Shown here piece after piece: positions 1 to 5,237 of a stretch of DNA of 9,861 bases. Source of the stretch: Candidatus Heimdallarchaeota archaeon. Lineage in GTDB: Archaea > Asgardarchaeota > Heimdallarchaeia > Heimdallarchaeales > Kariarchaeaceae. The DNA is taken from positions 1 to 9,861 of the forward strand of contig JAAFKL010000077.1 of NCBI GenBank assembly GCA_021399405.1. Reading direction: 5' to 3'. A program made the translations under genes and the position numbers. The notes beneath the pieces were generated by a model that was given only the letters and a program-made list of their open reading frames with translations, was not told the origin of the DNA and searched no databases. The stretch's first letter is position 1, and each line of letters begins with the position of its first letter.

Positions 1-6
1 CATCAT

Positions 7-42
7 AGAACAGTGAAAGAATTCTGTTCTTTCAATAAGGAG
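7..42 (+). promoter_or_regulatory. Leader of the ferredoxin gene: two overlapping hairpins and a Shine-Dalgarno site
   Basis: The sequence shows AGAACAG (7-13) pairing with CTGTTCT (24-30), and GAAAGAA (15-21) pairing with TTCTTTC (27-33). The two stems share bases and cannot form together. AAGGAG follows at 37-42, nine bases before the ATG at 52, which supports that start. The hairpins could be a terminator of an upstream gene, an RNA switch before the ribosome site, or chance. No promoter for the ferredoxin is visible in the 51 bases available. Confidence 0.45.
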
Positions 43-51
43 AAATAAAAT

Positions 52-375
52 ATGGCATCCATTGATCCAGATTTCAAAGATAAGTTAGAAGTTACTTCCA
101 CACATGAAGAGTGGGGATACAAAATATGGGGAGAATATACCCCTCCAATGAAACTAAGCATCCACGGAGATCGAGTGGCTGTAGATTTCGACATTTGCAT
201 TGGTGATGGTGCATGCGTAGACGTGTGCCCTGAAGATGTTTTCGAATGGGTAGAATTCGAAGGTCATGCAGCTTCAACCAAAAAGGCAGCCCCAGCTCGT
301 GAAGATGACTGTATAGAATGCCTCGCATGTGAAGATGATTGTCCCGTCGTGGCGATCAAAATATATCCTATGTAA
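52..375 (+). CDS. 7Fe ferredoxin of the archaeal zinc-ferredoxin type, with an incomplete zinc site
   Basis: Small cytosolic electron carrier of 107 residues, close to the 103-107 usual for Sulfolobus/Thermoplasma-type ferredoxins, including their N-terminal extension (about 1-43). The first cluster motif is C49-x2-D52-x2-C55-x3-C59-P; an Asp in the second position is typical of a [3Fe-4S] site. The second is C87-x2-C90-x2-C93-x3-C97-P for [4Fe-4S]. Compared from memory with the Sulfolobus protein, whose zinc ligands are three His and one Asp, H18 and H38 are kept. The second His aligns with Y23 and the Asp with A80, so zinc binding is probably weakened or lost. Such ferredoxins serve 2-oxoacid:ferredoxin oxidoreductases; no partner enzyme lies in the window. 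The AAGGAG site fixes the start. It converges with the surface-protein gene. Confidence 0.93.
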   Translation: MASIDPDFKDKLEVTSTHEEWGYKIWGEYTPPMKLSIHGDRVAVDFDICIGDGACVDVCPEDVFEWVEFEGHAASTKKAAPAREDDCIECLACEDDCPVVAIKIYPM

Positions 376-410
376 GCTTTAGAAAAACTAAATATTTCAA
401 ACTATAATTA

Positions 411-451
411 GGTGTGAATTAGATAATTCACCAAGTTTACTAAATTACACC
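411..451. terminator. Inverted repeats between convergent genes, possible terminator
   Basis: GTGAATT (414-420) and AATTCAC (425-431) form a 7-bp stem with a 4-base loop. Alternatively GGTGTgAATT (411-420) pairs with AATTACACC (443-451) with one bulge. The site lies in the 80-base gap between the ferredoxin stop and the stop of the convergent surface-protein gene, so it could end transcription from either side. Archaeal termination relies more on T-runs than hairpins, and none is strong here. Confidence 0.3.
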
Positions 452-455
452 AAAA

Positions 456-1736
456 TTAAATATTTTCATTTCTAATATTTTTTCTATATTTGTAAATTAA
501 CCATACAAGCAAGGTTACAACCGGTATAACCAATAATAAATAAAAGGAATCAGGAAGGATAAGATTTTCATCTATCTTTTCTGGATCAAACGAAGGATCA
601 AAATATGGTCCAGGATCTAATCCTGCAAATACGTTATCTAAAGTTGTTGTTTCTGTAATTTCAAGATCTGAGATCTGTATTACTTCATCTTCTCCAAAGT
701 GTTTATTATGCGGAGGTACAATTGTGGGTGGAATCAGATTTACATAATTTGTAAGCGGAAAACTATCGTTGTTAATAACCCCACCAATATTGTAAGGTAT
801 GTCAATAATCCCATTTTGATCTTCATCCGGATTGGTTAAATCGTTCCAAAAATTGTAATTATAATTATTATTTCCTTCAAAATTTTGATCGTAGCTAAAT
901 CCATTATCTTCATAAGCTTGAGAAACACCATCAAGAATAAATTGAATATTTCCACTATTGTTAATGAAATTATTACTTGTTATTGTATTATATTCTGACC
1001 CTTGAAGAACCACAATTCCATATCCTGCAGCTTGACTAAAAGTATTACCTAAGATTTGATTACTCGATCCTTGAATTTTAATCGCATGTTTATTACTACT
1101 TACAATATCATTAATGATTTCATCATTTTCAATTTGCTCCAAAACAACAAAGTTTCTTTCAACAATATTGTTTGAACCAGTTATGCTGAGACCTGTTTTC
1201 GTATTTACAAGAGTGTTGGATTCAATGAGGTTCCTATCCCCAACGAGTTTGATTGTATGACTTCCTCCATGATCAATTTGGTTATTTCGAATGATATTAT
1301 TATGTCCAGTCACTTCTATTGCTGAGGAGTCATGAACTGCATTATTTTCGATTATACAATCTGATCCAGAAAATGTAAGTTGTCCGATTAAATTGTTTCT
1401 TATAATAATTCGTAGTGTGACTCCTAATATCCCCAAATTTGTTATCAAATAATTTTCTATAATGTAAGGATTTGCATCCGACCCGTCTCCTCCCCATCCA
1501 GCATTATTCGCAAAATTGATTAATTCATTATCTCCATTTATATTAATTGAATATATGCCTTCAAATTCAGAAGGGAGATTCCCCTCATCAAAAAATTGGA
1601 CTGAGGCGTTTTCATTTGTTTTGGAGTTCGATGGTGATTGGGATGCACCAAAGTCATTAGCAATAACTATCGAGGTCGGAAATAAAGTAAGAATAACAAA
1701 TAAGTAAATGACTTTCCAATATACAGCTTGCCTCAC
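456..1736 (-). CDS. Secreted, membrane-anchored NosD-like right-handed beta-helix protein
   Basis: Predicted surface protein of 426 residues. Residues 1-26 form a signal peptide (hydrophobic 8-26, likely cleaved near IA/ND). Residues about 90-265 hold roughly eight parallel beta-helix rungs with the Asn ladder typical of NosD/PbH1 repeats (IIENN, IIRNN, LIESN, IVERN, ILGN, ITSNN). The segment YNYNFWNDL followed by D304-x-D306-x-N308-G-x-x-D312 and IPYNIGG is the usual NosD end motif and also resembles a calcium-binding loop. A single membrane helix (about 397-415) and a short basic tail (KYRKNIRNENI) anchor it with the beta-helix outside. Beta-helices of this kind bind or process carbohydrates or act as surface structures; no catalytic residues can be assigned. 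It starts with GTG, supported by a G-run at 1744-1749 (seven bases away) and a TATA box upstream. It is not NosD of nitrous oxide reduction: no nos genes are near. Confidence 0.87.
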   Translation of the reverse strand: MRQAVYWKVIYLFVILTLFPTSIVIANDFGASQSPSNSKTNENASVQFFDEGNLPSEFEGIYSININGDNELINFANNAGWGGDGSDANPYIIENYLITNLGILGVTLRIIIRNNLIGQLTFSGSDCIIENNAVHDSSAIEVTGHNNIIRNNQIDHGGSHTIKLVGDRNLIESNTLVNTKTGLSITGSNNIVERNFVVLEQIENDEIINDIVSSNKHAIKIQGSSNQILGNTFSQAAGYGIVVLQGSEYNTITSNNFINNSGNIQFILDGVSQAYEDNGFSYDQNFEGNNNYNYNFWNDLTNPDEDQNGIIDIPYNIGGVINNDSFPLTNYVNLIPPTIVPPHNKHFGEDEVIQISDLEITETTTLDNVFAGLDPGPYFDPSFDPEKIDENLILPDSFYLLLVIPVVTLLVWLIYKYRKNIRNENI

Positions 1737-1783
1737 ACCATTACCCCCCGAAAAAATAATAATTTTTTCAATTTTACTAAGGT

Positions 1784-1791
1784 CTTTTATA
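1784..1791 (-). promoter_or_regulatory. TATA box of the beta-helix surface-protein gene
   Basis: Minus-strand TATAAAAG is a near-ideal archaeal TATA box. Transcription would start near 1760, leaving a leader of about 25 bases that contains the G-rich ribosome site (1744-1749) before the GTG at 1736. This indicates that the gene has its own promoter rather than depending on the DinB-like gene upstream. Confidence 0.55.
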
Positions 1792-1806
1792 TTCTAAGTT
1801 GTGTAT

Positions 1807-1838
1807 GTAAGTTGCCGTATTTGATTTTAAAAACTTAC
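1807..1838. repeat. 7-bp inverted repeat just upstream of a TATA box
   Basis: GTAAGTT (1807-1813) and AACTTAC (1832-1838) are exact inverted copies, 18 bases apart, beginning 16 bases upstream of the TATA box at 1784-1791. The placement suits an activator or operator site for the surface-protein gene, but 7 bp is short enough to occur by chance. Confidence 0.25.
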
Positions 1839-1847
1839 CGAGTCATG

Positions 1848-1867
1848 AATTTTTTATTCGAAAAATT
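1848..1867 (-). terminator. Possible terminator of the DinB-like gene
   Basis: AATTTTT (1848-1854) pairs with AAAAATT (1861-1867), 25-45 bases beyond the stop of the DinB-like gene. Read on the minus strand it gives a run of five T before the loop and A-rich sequence after it. It is a weak candidate because such AT palindromes are common in this DNA. Confidence 0.25.
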
Positions 1868-1891
1868 AATGTCTTCTATCATCACTGAAAA

Positions 1892-2383
1892 TTATTCTCT
1901 TTCAATTCGAATTGCATAAATTTCAGAATCAGTCCAACCAGTTAGTCGTTTCAACAACCATTTTATCTGCCCAATATGCTCAAGCTCATGATAAAGCAAA
2001 GACATGTACGCGTCTTCCCTAGGTATTTTACCCCGTAATGGCGTATCGATGATTTCCTTCCATTCCTCATCAGTTACTTGCAGGATTTGTTCTTGTAATT
2101 GTTGGGTGGTCTTATCTAGAGCTACTTTCACCCCAGCAAGACTGACATTATGGTCCAGTTGAGCTGCTGTCATCAATGCTAGTGGATGTACAGCTATTGG
2201 TTCTTTGCTGATTACACCCGATATCCATTTCATCCCTGTCAATAAATGTCTGAAAAGGGATTCTGGAGACCAAGATTCATATTCAACAGACTTTTGAAAT
2301 AGATCCCGATCAACTTTCTCAAATCCCTTCAGAAGAACTGATCTACGATAAACAACATCTTGAAATAATTTTATATGATCCAT
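1892..2383 (-). CDS. DinB/YfiT-like putative metal-dependent protein
   Basis: 163 residues, the usual length of the DinB four-helix-bundle superfamily. The three metal-binding His expected of the family are visible: H46 in SPESLFRHLLTG, and H132 and H136 in the YHELEHIGQI motif. W38 and the WISG segment also fit. Members include thiol transferases (bacillithiol, mycothiol) and maleylpyruvate isomerase, and many have no assigned reaction; the substrate cannot be told here. The protein looks soluble, with no signal peptide. The ATG at 2383 has no clear ribosome site; AT-rich sequence about 27 bases upstream (2407-2415) would allow a leaderless transcript. It lies upstream of the surface-protein gene on the same strand, 155 bases away, and diverges from the DUF393 gene across 199 bases. 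Confidence 0.82.
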   Translation of the reverse strand: MDHIKLFQDVVYRRSVLLKGFEKVDRDLFQKSVEYESWSPESLFRHLLTGMKWISGVISKEPIAVHPLALMTAAQLDHNVSLAGVKVALDKTTQQLQEQILQVTDEEWKEIIDTPLRGKIPREDAYMSLLYHELEHIGQIKWLLKRLTGWTDSEIYAIRIERE

Positions 2384-2533
2384 GGATAAGATTAAACAAC
2401 TCAGGATAATAATTCATTTGTTTACGTCTGAACATAAATCAATTAACCATAATAAATTTGAATTTAGATACAATTTGTGATTTGATCGATCTTTACCTAT
2501 GAATAAATTCGGTGGGTGATAATCAAATTGGGA

Positions 2534-2552
2534 TTATAAGAAACAATATATT
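2534..2552 (+). promoter_or_regulatory. TATA-like boxes before the DUF393 gene
   Basis: TTATAAGA (2534-2541) and AATATATT (2545-2552) are both TATA-like and would place transcription starts near 2565 and 2576, giving a leader of under 20 bases for the ATG at 2583. The remainder of the 2384-2582 divergent gap holds only AT-rich sequence with a small palindrome, TAAATT-TG-AATTTA. Confidence 0.4.
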
Positions 2553-2582
2553 CGACGAAGAGATATTAATAATGGGAATATT

Positions 2583-2924
2583 ATGATTTTACTCTACGAT
2601 GATGATTGTGGAATTTGTACCAAATATAGTAAACTCATAGGAAGATTAAGACCCTCTATGCCAATCCTGCCCATGCATAATGAAAAATTAATTGCAATTG
2701 GATCCCGAAAAATTGGTATCGATAAATACTGGCAGAGTTTTCATATGATCAGTAATGGGATCTGGACCACAGAATCTGAGGCAATCACAGAATTGGCCAG
2801 GGTTTTTCCTGCTGGAAAGGTCTTGGGAAAAATTACCACAGTTCAACCGGTGAAATATTTATTACTCAAATTTCTCAATATGATGCAAACTAAGCGAAAG
2901 AGCGAATGTGAGCTAGTACAATGA
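2583..2924 (+). CDS. DCC-family (DUF393) thiol-disulfide oxidoreductase-like protein
   Basis: 113-residue soluble protein. The N-terminal LLYDDDCGICTKYSKLI is the family signature: a beta strand ending in D6-x-x-C9-x-x-C12, the thioredoxin-like CxxC pair. The later SFHMISNGIWTTESEAITELARVF matches the conserved middle of the family, where an exposed strand is followed by a dG-x-x-x-x-G/S-A helix. A further Cys (C109) lies in the tail. The family (COG3011) is named for the CxxC motif and is thought to act in disulfide or redox chemistry; substrates are mostly unknown. Length is normal to slightly short. The gene is flanked by unrelated minus-strand genes and ends in an 8-bp direct repeat that includes the stop codon. 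Confidence 0.78.
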   Translation: MILLYDDDCGICTKYSKLIGRLRPSMPILPMHNEKLIAIGSRKIGIDKYWQSFHMISNGIWTTESEAITELARVFPAGKVLGKITTVQPVKYLLLKFLNMMQTKRKSECELVQ

Positions 2925-2935
2925 CATTACAATGA
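2917..2935 (+). repeat. 8-bp direct repeat across the DUF393 stop codon
   Basis: TACAATGA occurs at 2917-2924 and again at 2928-2935, an 11-bp period. The first copy ends in the TGA stop (2922-2924). It occupies most of the 25-base gap to the convergent acidic-protein gene. Confidence 0.6.
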
Positions 2936-2949
2936 ATTAACTAATTTGA

Positions 2950-3201
2950 CTACTCTTCTGATTTAGGTATTTCTTCAAAAAATTCCAAAATAAATCTGGC
3001 AACACCGATCGCCTCATCTTTGGGAAGTATTGATTTGGTTTCTCCCATAAAACTATCAAGGATAGTCACATCAAGATCTTCATCAATGCTTACGTGGACA
3101 TAATTGGATATCTGAGCTTCACCCATAATTTTGGCAGCTTCATCAGTAAATTCGATATCTTCATCGATTTCGAGTTCTAGTTCCTTATCCTTGTCACTCA
3201 T
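2950..3201 (-). CDS. Small highly acidic protein, function unknown
   Basis: 83 residues with 25 Asp/Glu against 7 Lys/Arg (net charge about -18) and no Cys. No family is recognised. Residues 1-24 are charged and probably flexible or helical. NYVHVSIDEDLDVTILDS (33-50) reads as a beta hairpin, and PKDEAIGVARFILEFFEEI (60-78) as an amphipathic helix. No membrane segment or signal peptide. The ATG at 3201 has no ribosome site; TTTGAATA-like sequence about 27 bases upstream is compatible with a leaderless start. The gene follows the DUF6069-like gene on the same strand with 81 bases between, and a four-copy 10-bp tandem repeat lies 49-88 bases before its start. Strong codon-level structure and the fit between convergent neighbours argue that it is real; the acidic character could suit a nucleic-acid or basic-protein partner, but that is a guess. 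Confidence 0.7.
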   Translation of the reverse strand: MSDKDKELELEIDEDIEFTDEAAKIMGEAQISNYVHVSIDEDLDVTILDSFMGETKSILPKDEAIGVARFILEFFEEIPKSEE

Positions 3202-3249
3202 ATCTTATTATTGGGACTTATTATTCAAATAGCTATTCTTTGTTATTCA

Positions 3250-3289
3250 ATACTAAGTCATACTAAGCAATCCTAAGTAATACTAAGTA
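3250..3289. repeat. Four-copy 10-bp tandem repeat (ATACTAAGTA)
   Basis: Four head-to-tail copies: ATACTAAGTC, ATACTAAGCA, ATCCTAAGTA and ATACTAAGTA, each within one base of the consensus. The array covers the TAG stop of the DUF6069-like gene (3283-3285) and lies upstream of the acidic-protein gene. The period equals about one helical turn, so the copies face one side of the DNA. A further pair of TTATTCAA (3221-3228 and 3243-3250, 22 bp apart) lies between the array and the acidic gene. It may be a protein-binding array or a simple slippage product. Confidence 0.85.
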
Positions 3290-3735
3290 TCGGTTTCCAT
3301 CTTCTTCTCGATACCCTCTTGATTCGATACGACGAGCCGGGGAAGAACTCTGATCATCAAAACTCCAGATATTAAATGCATCAACTCTAAAGCAATTATT
3401 ACAGATATTGTGACATTTTTGATGGTAAACGGTAGATAAAATGACATCACAAGGAAAACAGTTGCCATAACCCTAAAGATACGAATTGGTCGTTTAAAAA
3501 CCTCACTTGCTAGAGCAAAACCAAGCAGACCAATTACCATTTGAAATATGGATTGGATGACAATTTCAGTCATTGGAATTGGCTCATTAGTATTGGGGTT
3601 AAGTACATCATCACTGAAAATACCAAATAGATTGAAGAAAAGATAGACAGCTGAATTTAATACTATTGCTGCTAAAATAACAAGAAAACCGTACTTGAGT
3701 AGTCTGTTAGTCTCAATCTTCTCTTCTTGACTCAT
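3283..3735 (-). CDS. Four-helix membrane protein, DUF6069-like
   Basis: 150 residues with four predicted membrane helices at about 13-37, 57-78, 84-101 and 108-131. A 20-residue extracytoplasmic loop with a DDVLNPNTNEP segment separates the first two. The pattern NRLLKYGF..AA..LNSAVYLFF, KRPIRIFR.MA..FLVMSFYLPF and a late ELMHLISG matches what I recall of the DUF6069 family of small bacterial and archaeal membrane proteins, whose function is unknown. The basic KRP-R loop between helices 2 and 4 and the charged ends fit both termini being inside. The ATG at 3735 has no ribosome site, but TTTAATTAAA at 3760-3769 is correctly placed for a leaderless transcript. The last codons run into the tandem repeat at 3250-3289. 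Confidence 0.72.
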   Translation of the reverse strand: MSQEEKIETNRLLKYGFLVILAAIVLNSAVYLFFNLFGIFSDDVLNPNTNEPIPMTEIVIQSIFQMVIGLLGFALASEVFKRPIRIFRVMATVFLVMSFYLPFTIKNVTISVIIALELMHLISGVLMIRVLPRLVVSNQEGIEKKMETDT

Positions 3736-3759
3736 GTATTTTTCTCTGATTCCTTTGCC

Positions 3760-3769
3760 TTTAATTAAA
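3760..3769 (-). promoter_or_regulatory. TATA-like box of the DUF6069-like gene
   Basis: TTTAATTAAA is centred about 29 bases upstream of the ATG at 3735, the spacing expected if transcription starts at or next to the start codon. The rest of the 3736-3916 divergent gap is AT-rich with no other clear element except the box near 3876. Confidence 0.35.
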
Positions 3770-3875
3770 TGAATCTAATAATCTTGATACAATGGTAGAT
3801 CAAGAAAATGATTAAAGTAGATAATCGATCACATTTTATAATTGAGCAGTATAATAGATAACAAATTCTGACGAG

Positions 3876-3883
3876 TTTTATGA
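3876..3883 (+). promoter_or_regulatory. TATA-like box of the first 7TM gene
   Basis: TTTTATGA would place transcription near 3905-3908, leaving a leader of about ten bases before the ATG at 3917. AATAATAAGG just downstream is an alternative. No clear ribosome site is present. Confidence 0.35.
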
Positions 3884-3916
3884 ATAATAAGGACAAAGGT
3901 ATTTTGAGCTTGTTAA

Positions 3917-4999
3917 ATGGTTAACTTAACAATTGAAGTTGTTGTGGTCCTCCTTAGTACTATACCACTCTATTTCAGTTTTATCGTACTTTTCAAGCAA
4001 CATCGTCGACACCCAGATATTGTATTGTTAACTATGGCAGCTGCTTGGCTTTGTTATGCACTCTACAATACACTTGCAGCTATCGCTTATTTTTCATTAT
4101 CCAATAATCTATTCTGGATCCGAAGTTTCTTATTGGCAATTTTTCTAATATTAGTAGAGATTGCGATGGGATATATTAATGAAGGCAGATTGCATCCTGC
4201 TCGTTTTCCCATCATATCAATTCTTGCAGTTGCATTAATCTATTCATTATTTTTACCTAATGCTGTTTTAGATTTGGAATTTCCGAATGGAGATAAATCT
4301 CTTGGTGCCGGAGGCATGTTCAGAACGGTATCAATTGTAGCTTTGAGCTATGCGGTGATAATATATACCTATTTTACTTACAAAATTTATATGAATTCTA
4401 CGCAAGAATTAAGTTATTGGGCACGTTATCACTTCATCGGAGCTTTAATATTAGGCCCAGTCGCATTTCTCACATTTGTAGTACAATTAAACTGGATTAT
4501 TCCTGGAATTACAGAATTTATTTTGGGAGTAGGCGTTTTGATATCTGCTATATCTCTCTCTAAAAAGCCCCAACTGATCTATATTCTCCCATTTAAGGCT
4601 ATTAAATTACTTGTAATTAAACAGGAATCTGGATTGGCGATTTATAATTATATGTGGATAGAGGATGAATTGGATATTCACGCTCCATTATTTTCCTCTG
4701 CTGTGGAAAGCATTAACTCATTTTCTAGATCAGCCATTGACAAAGGAAATATTATTGAGATTACATTCGAAGATGCAATATTAATAATTGAAGCACCCAA
4801 AAATCAAGATTTATACTATGCTTTACTTGCTACAAAAACCTCGTACACACTCAAGATTGGTCTTACAAAATTCGCTACAATGTTTTTCAAAACATTTGAG
4901 AAACAATTGAATTCTCAATTCGTAATTGAAACCTCTTCACTTACCGGTGCTGATGATCTGATAAGAGAAGCTTTCCCTTATGTCCCTATATTGAAATAG
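3917..4999 (+). CDS. Seven-helix membrane protein with a cytosolic longin/roadblock-like domain (copy A)
   Basis: 360 residues. Seven hydrophobic helices lie at about 4-26, 34-58, 66-87, 97-114, 133-157, 168-190 and 194-213. Basic loops (KQHRRHPD; EGRLHPARF; KIYM..WAR) alternate with neutral or acidic ones, giving N outside and C inside. The longest outer loop (115-132) carries FPNGD. Residues 218-235 join helix 7 directly to a soluble domain: strands 228-235 and 239-247, helix 256-274, strands 278-285 and 287-293, a segment near 299-306, then a long helix 309-331. That order is the longin/roadblock (profilin-like) fold, common in Asgard archaea in GTPase-linked proteins; the assignment rests on secondary structure and motif pattern only. 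No HisKA, ATPase, GGDEF, HAMP or methyl-accepting segment is present. A sensor or membrane-docking receptor is inferred. The paralogue follows 238 bases downstream. Confidence 0.82.
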   Translation: MVNLTIEVVVVLLSTIPLYFSFIVLFKQHRRHPDIVLLTMAAAWLCYALYNTLAAIAYFSLSNNLFWIRSFLLAIFLILVEIAMGYINEGRLHPARFPIISILAVALIYSLFLPNAVLDLEFPNGDKSLGAGGMFRTVSIVALSYAVIIYTYFTYKIYMNSTQELSYWARYHFIGALILGPVAFLTFVVQLNWIIPGITEFILGVGVLISAISLSKKPQLIYILPFKAIKLLVIKQESGLAIYNYMWIEDELDIHAPLFSSAVESINSFSRSAIDKGNIIEITFEDAILIIEAPKNQDLYYALLATKTSYTLKIGLTKFATMFFKTFEKQLNSQFVIETSSLTGADDLIREAFPYVPILK

Positions 5000-5010
5000 C
5001 TTGAAATGTA
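4991..5010 (+). repeat. 10-bp imperfect direct repeat across the copy A stop codon
   Basis: TTGAAATAGC (4991-5000) is followed directly by TTGAAATGTA (5001-5010); the first seven bases are identical. The first copy contains the TAG stop (4997-4999). Weak alone, but it repeats the pattern seen at other stop codons in the window. Confidence 0.4.
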
Positions 5011-5093
5011 GGTTATTATTCCTTCTATTGTGTAATTTGTCATTCAGTATAATGTGTATTATTAAACATCAGCCTTTGAAAAGCCAAAATCGT

Positions 5094-5129
5094 TCATCTA
5101 ATTATATTTTAAAAAGTCCCCTTAGATGA
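5094..5129. repeat. 8-bp inverted repeat between the two 7TM genes
   Basis: TCATCTAA (5094-5101) and TTAGATGA (5122-5129) are exact inverted copies with a 20-base AT-rich loop. It lies in the 238-base gap, about 70 bases upstream of the copy B TATA box. It could end copy A transcripts or bind a regulator of copy B. Confidence 0.3.
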
Positions 5130-5197
5130 CTTATAAGAATCATAGTAAAGCCCTTAAAAATAATATGATTAACTTCTGAGAGGTTTATGCGTGCATA

Positions 5198-5207
5198 TTT
5201 ATAAAAT
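5198..5207 (+). promoter_or_regulatory. TATA box of 7TM copy B
   Basis: TTTATAAAAT is a near-consensus archaeal TATA box, centred about 35 bases before the GTG at 5238. Transcription would start near 5229 with a leader of about nine bases. Copy B is therefore likely transcribed independently of copy A, so the two paralogues could be expressed differently. Confidence 0.55.
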
Positions 5208-5237
5208 ACATGCTAGCCCATATATTATAGAGAACTA

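Noticed and set aside
456..1736. Calling the beta-helix protein a true NosD copper-maturation protein
   Set aside because: No nosZ, nosF, nosY or nosL genes are near and it has a membrane anchor; the match is to the general beta-helix repeat.
1516..1919. Two short plus-strand open frames over and beyond the start of the surface-protein gene
   Set aside because: They are antisense to the signal-peptide region and promoter of a well-supported gene and show no protein-like pattern.
3250..3289. Tandem repeat or TCAAATTA cluster as a CRISPR array
   Set aside because: Units are only 8-10 bases, with no 25-40-base repeat/spacer structure and no cas genes.
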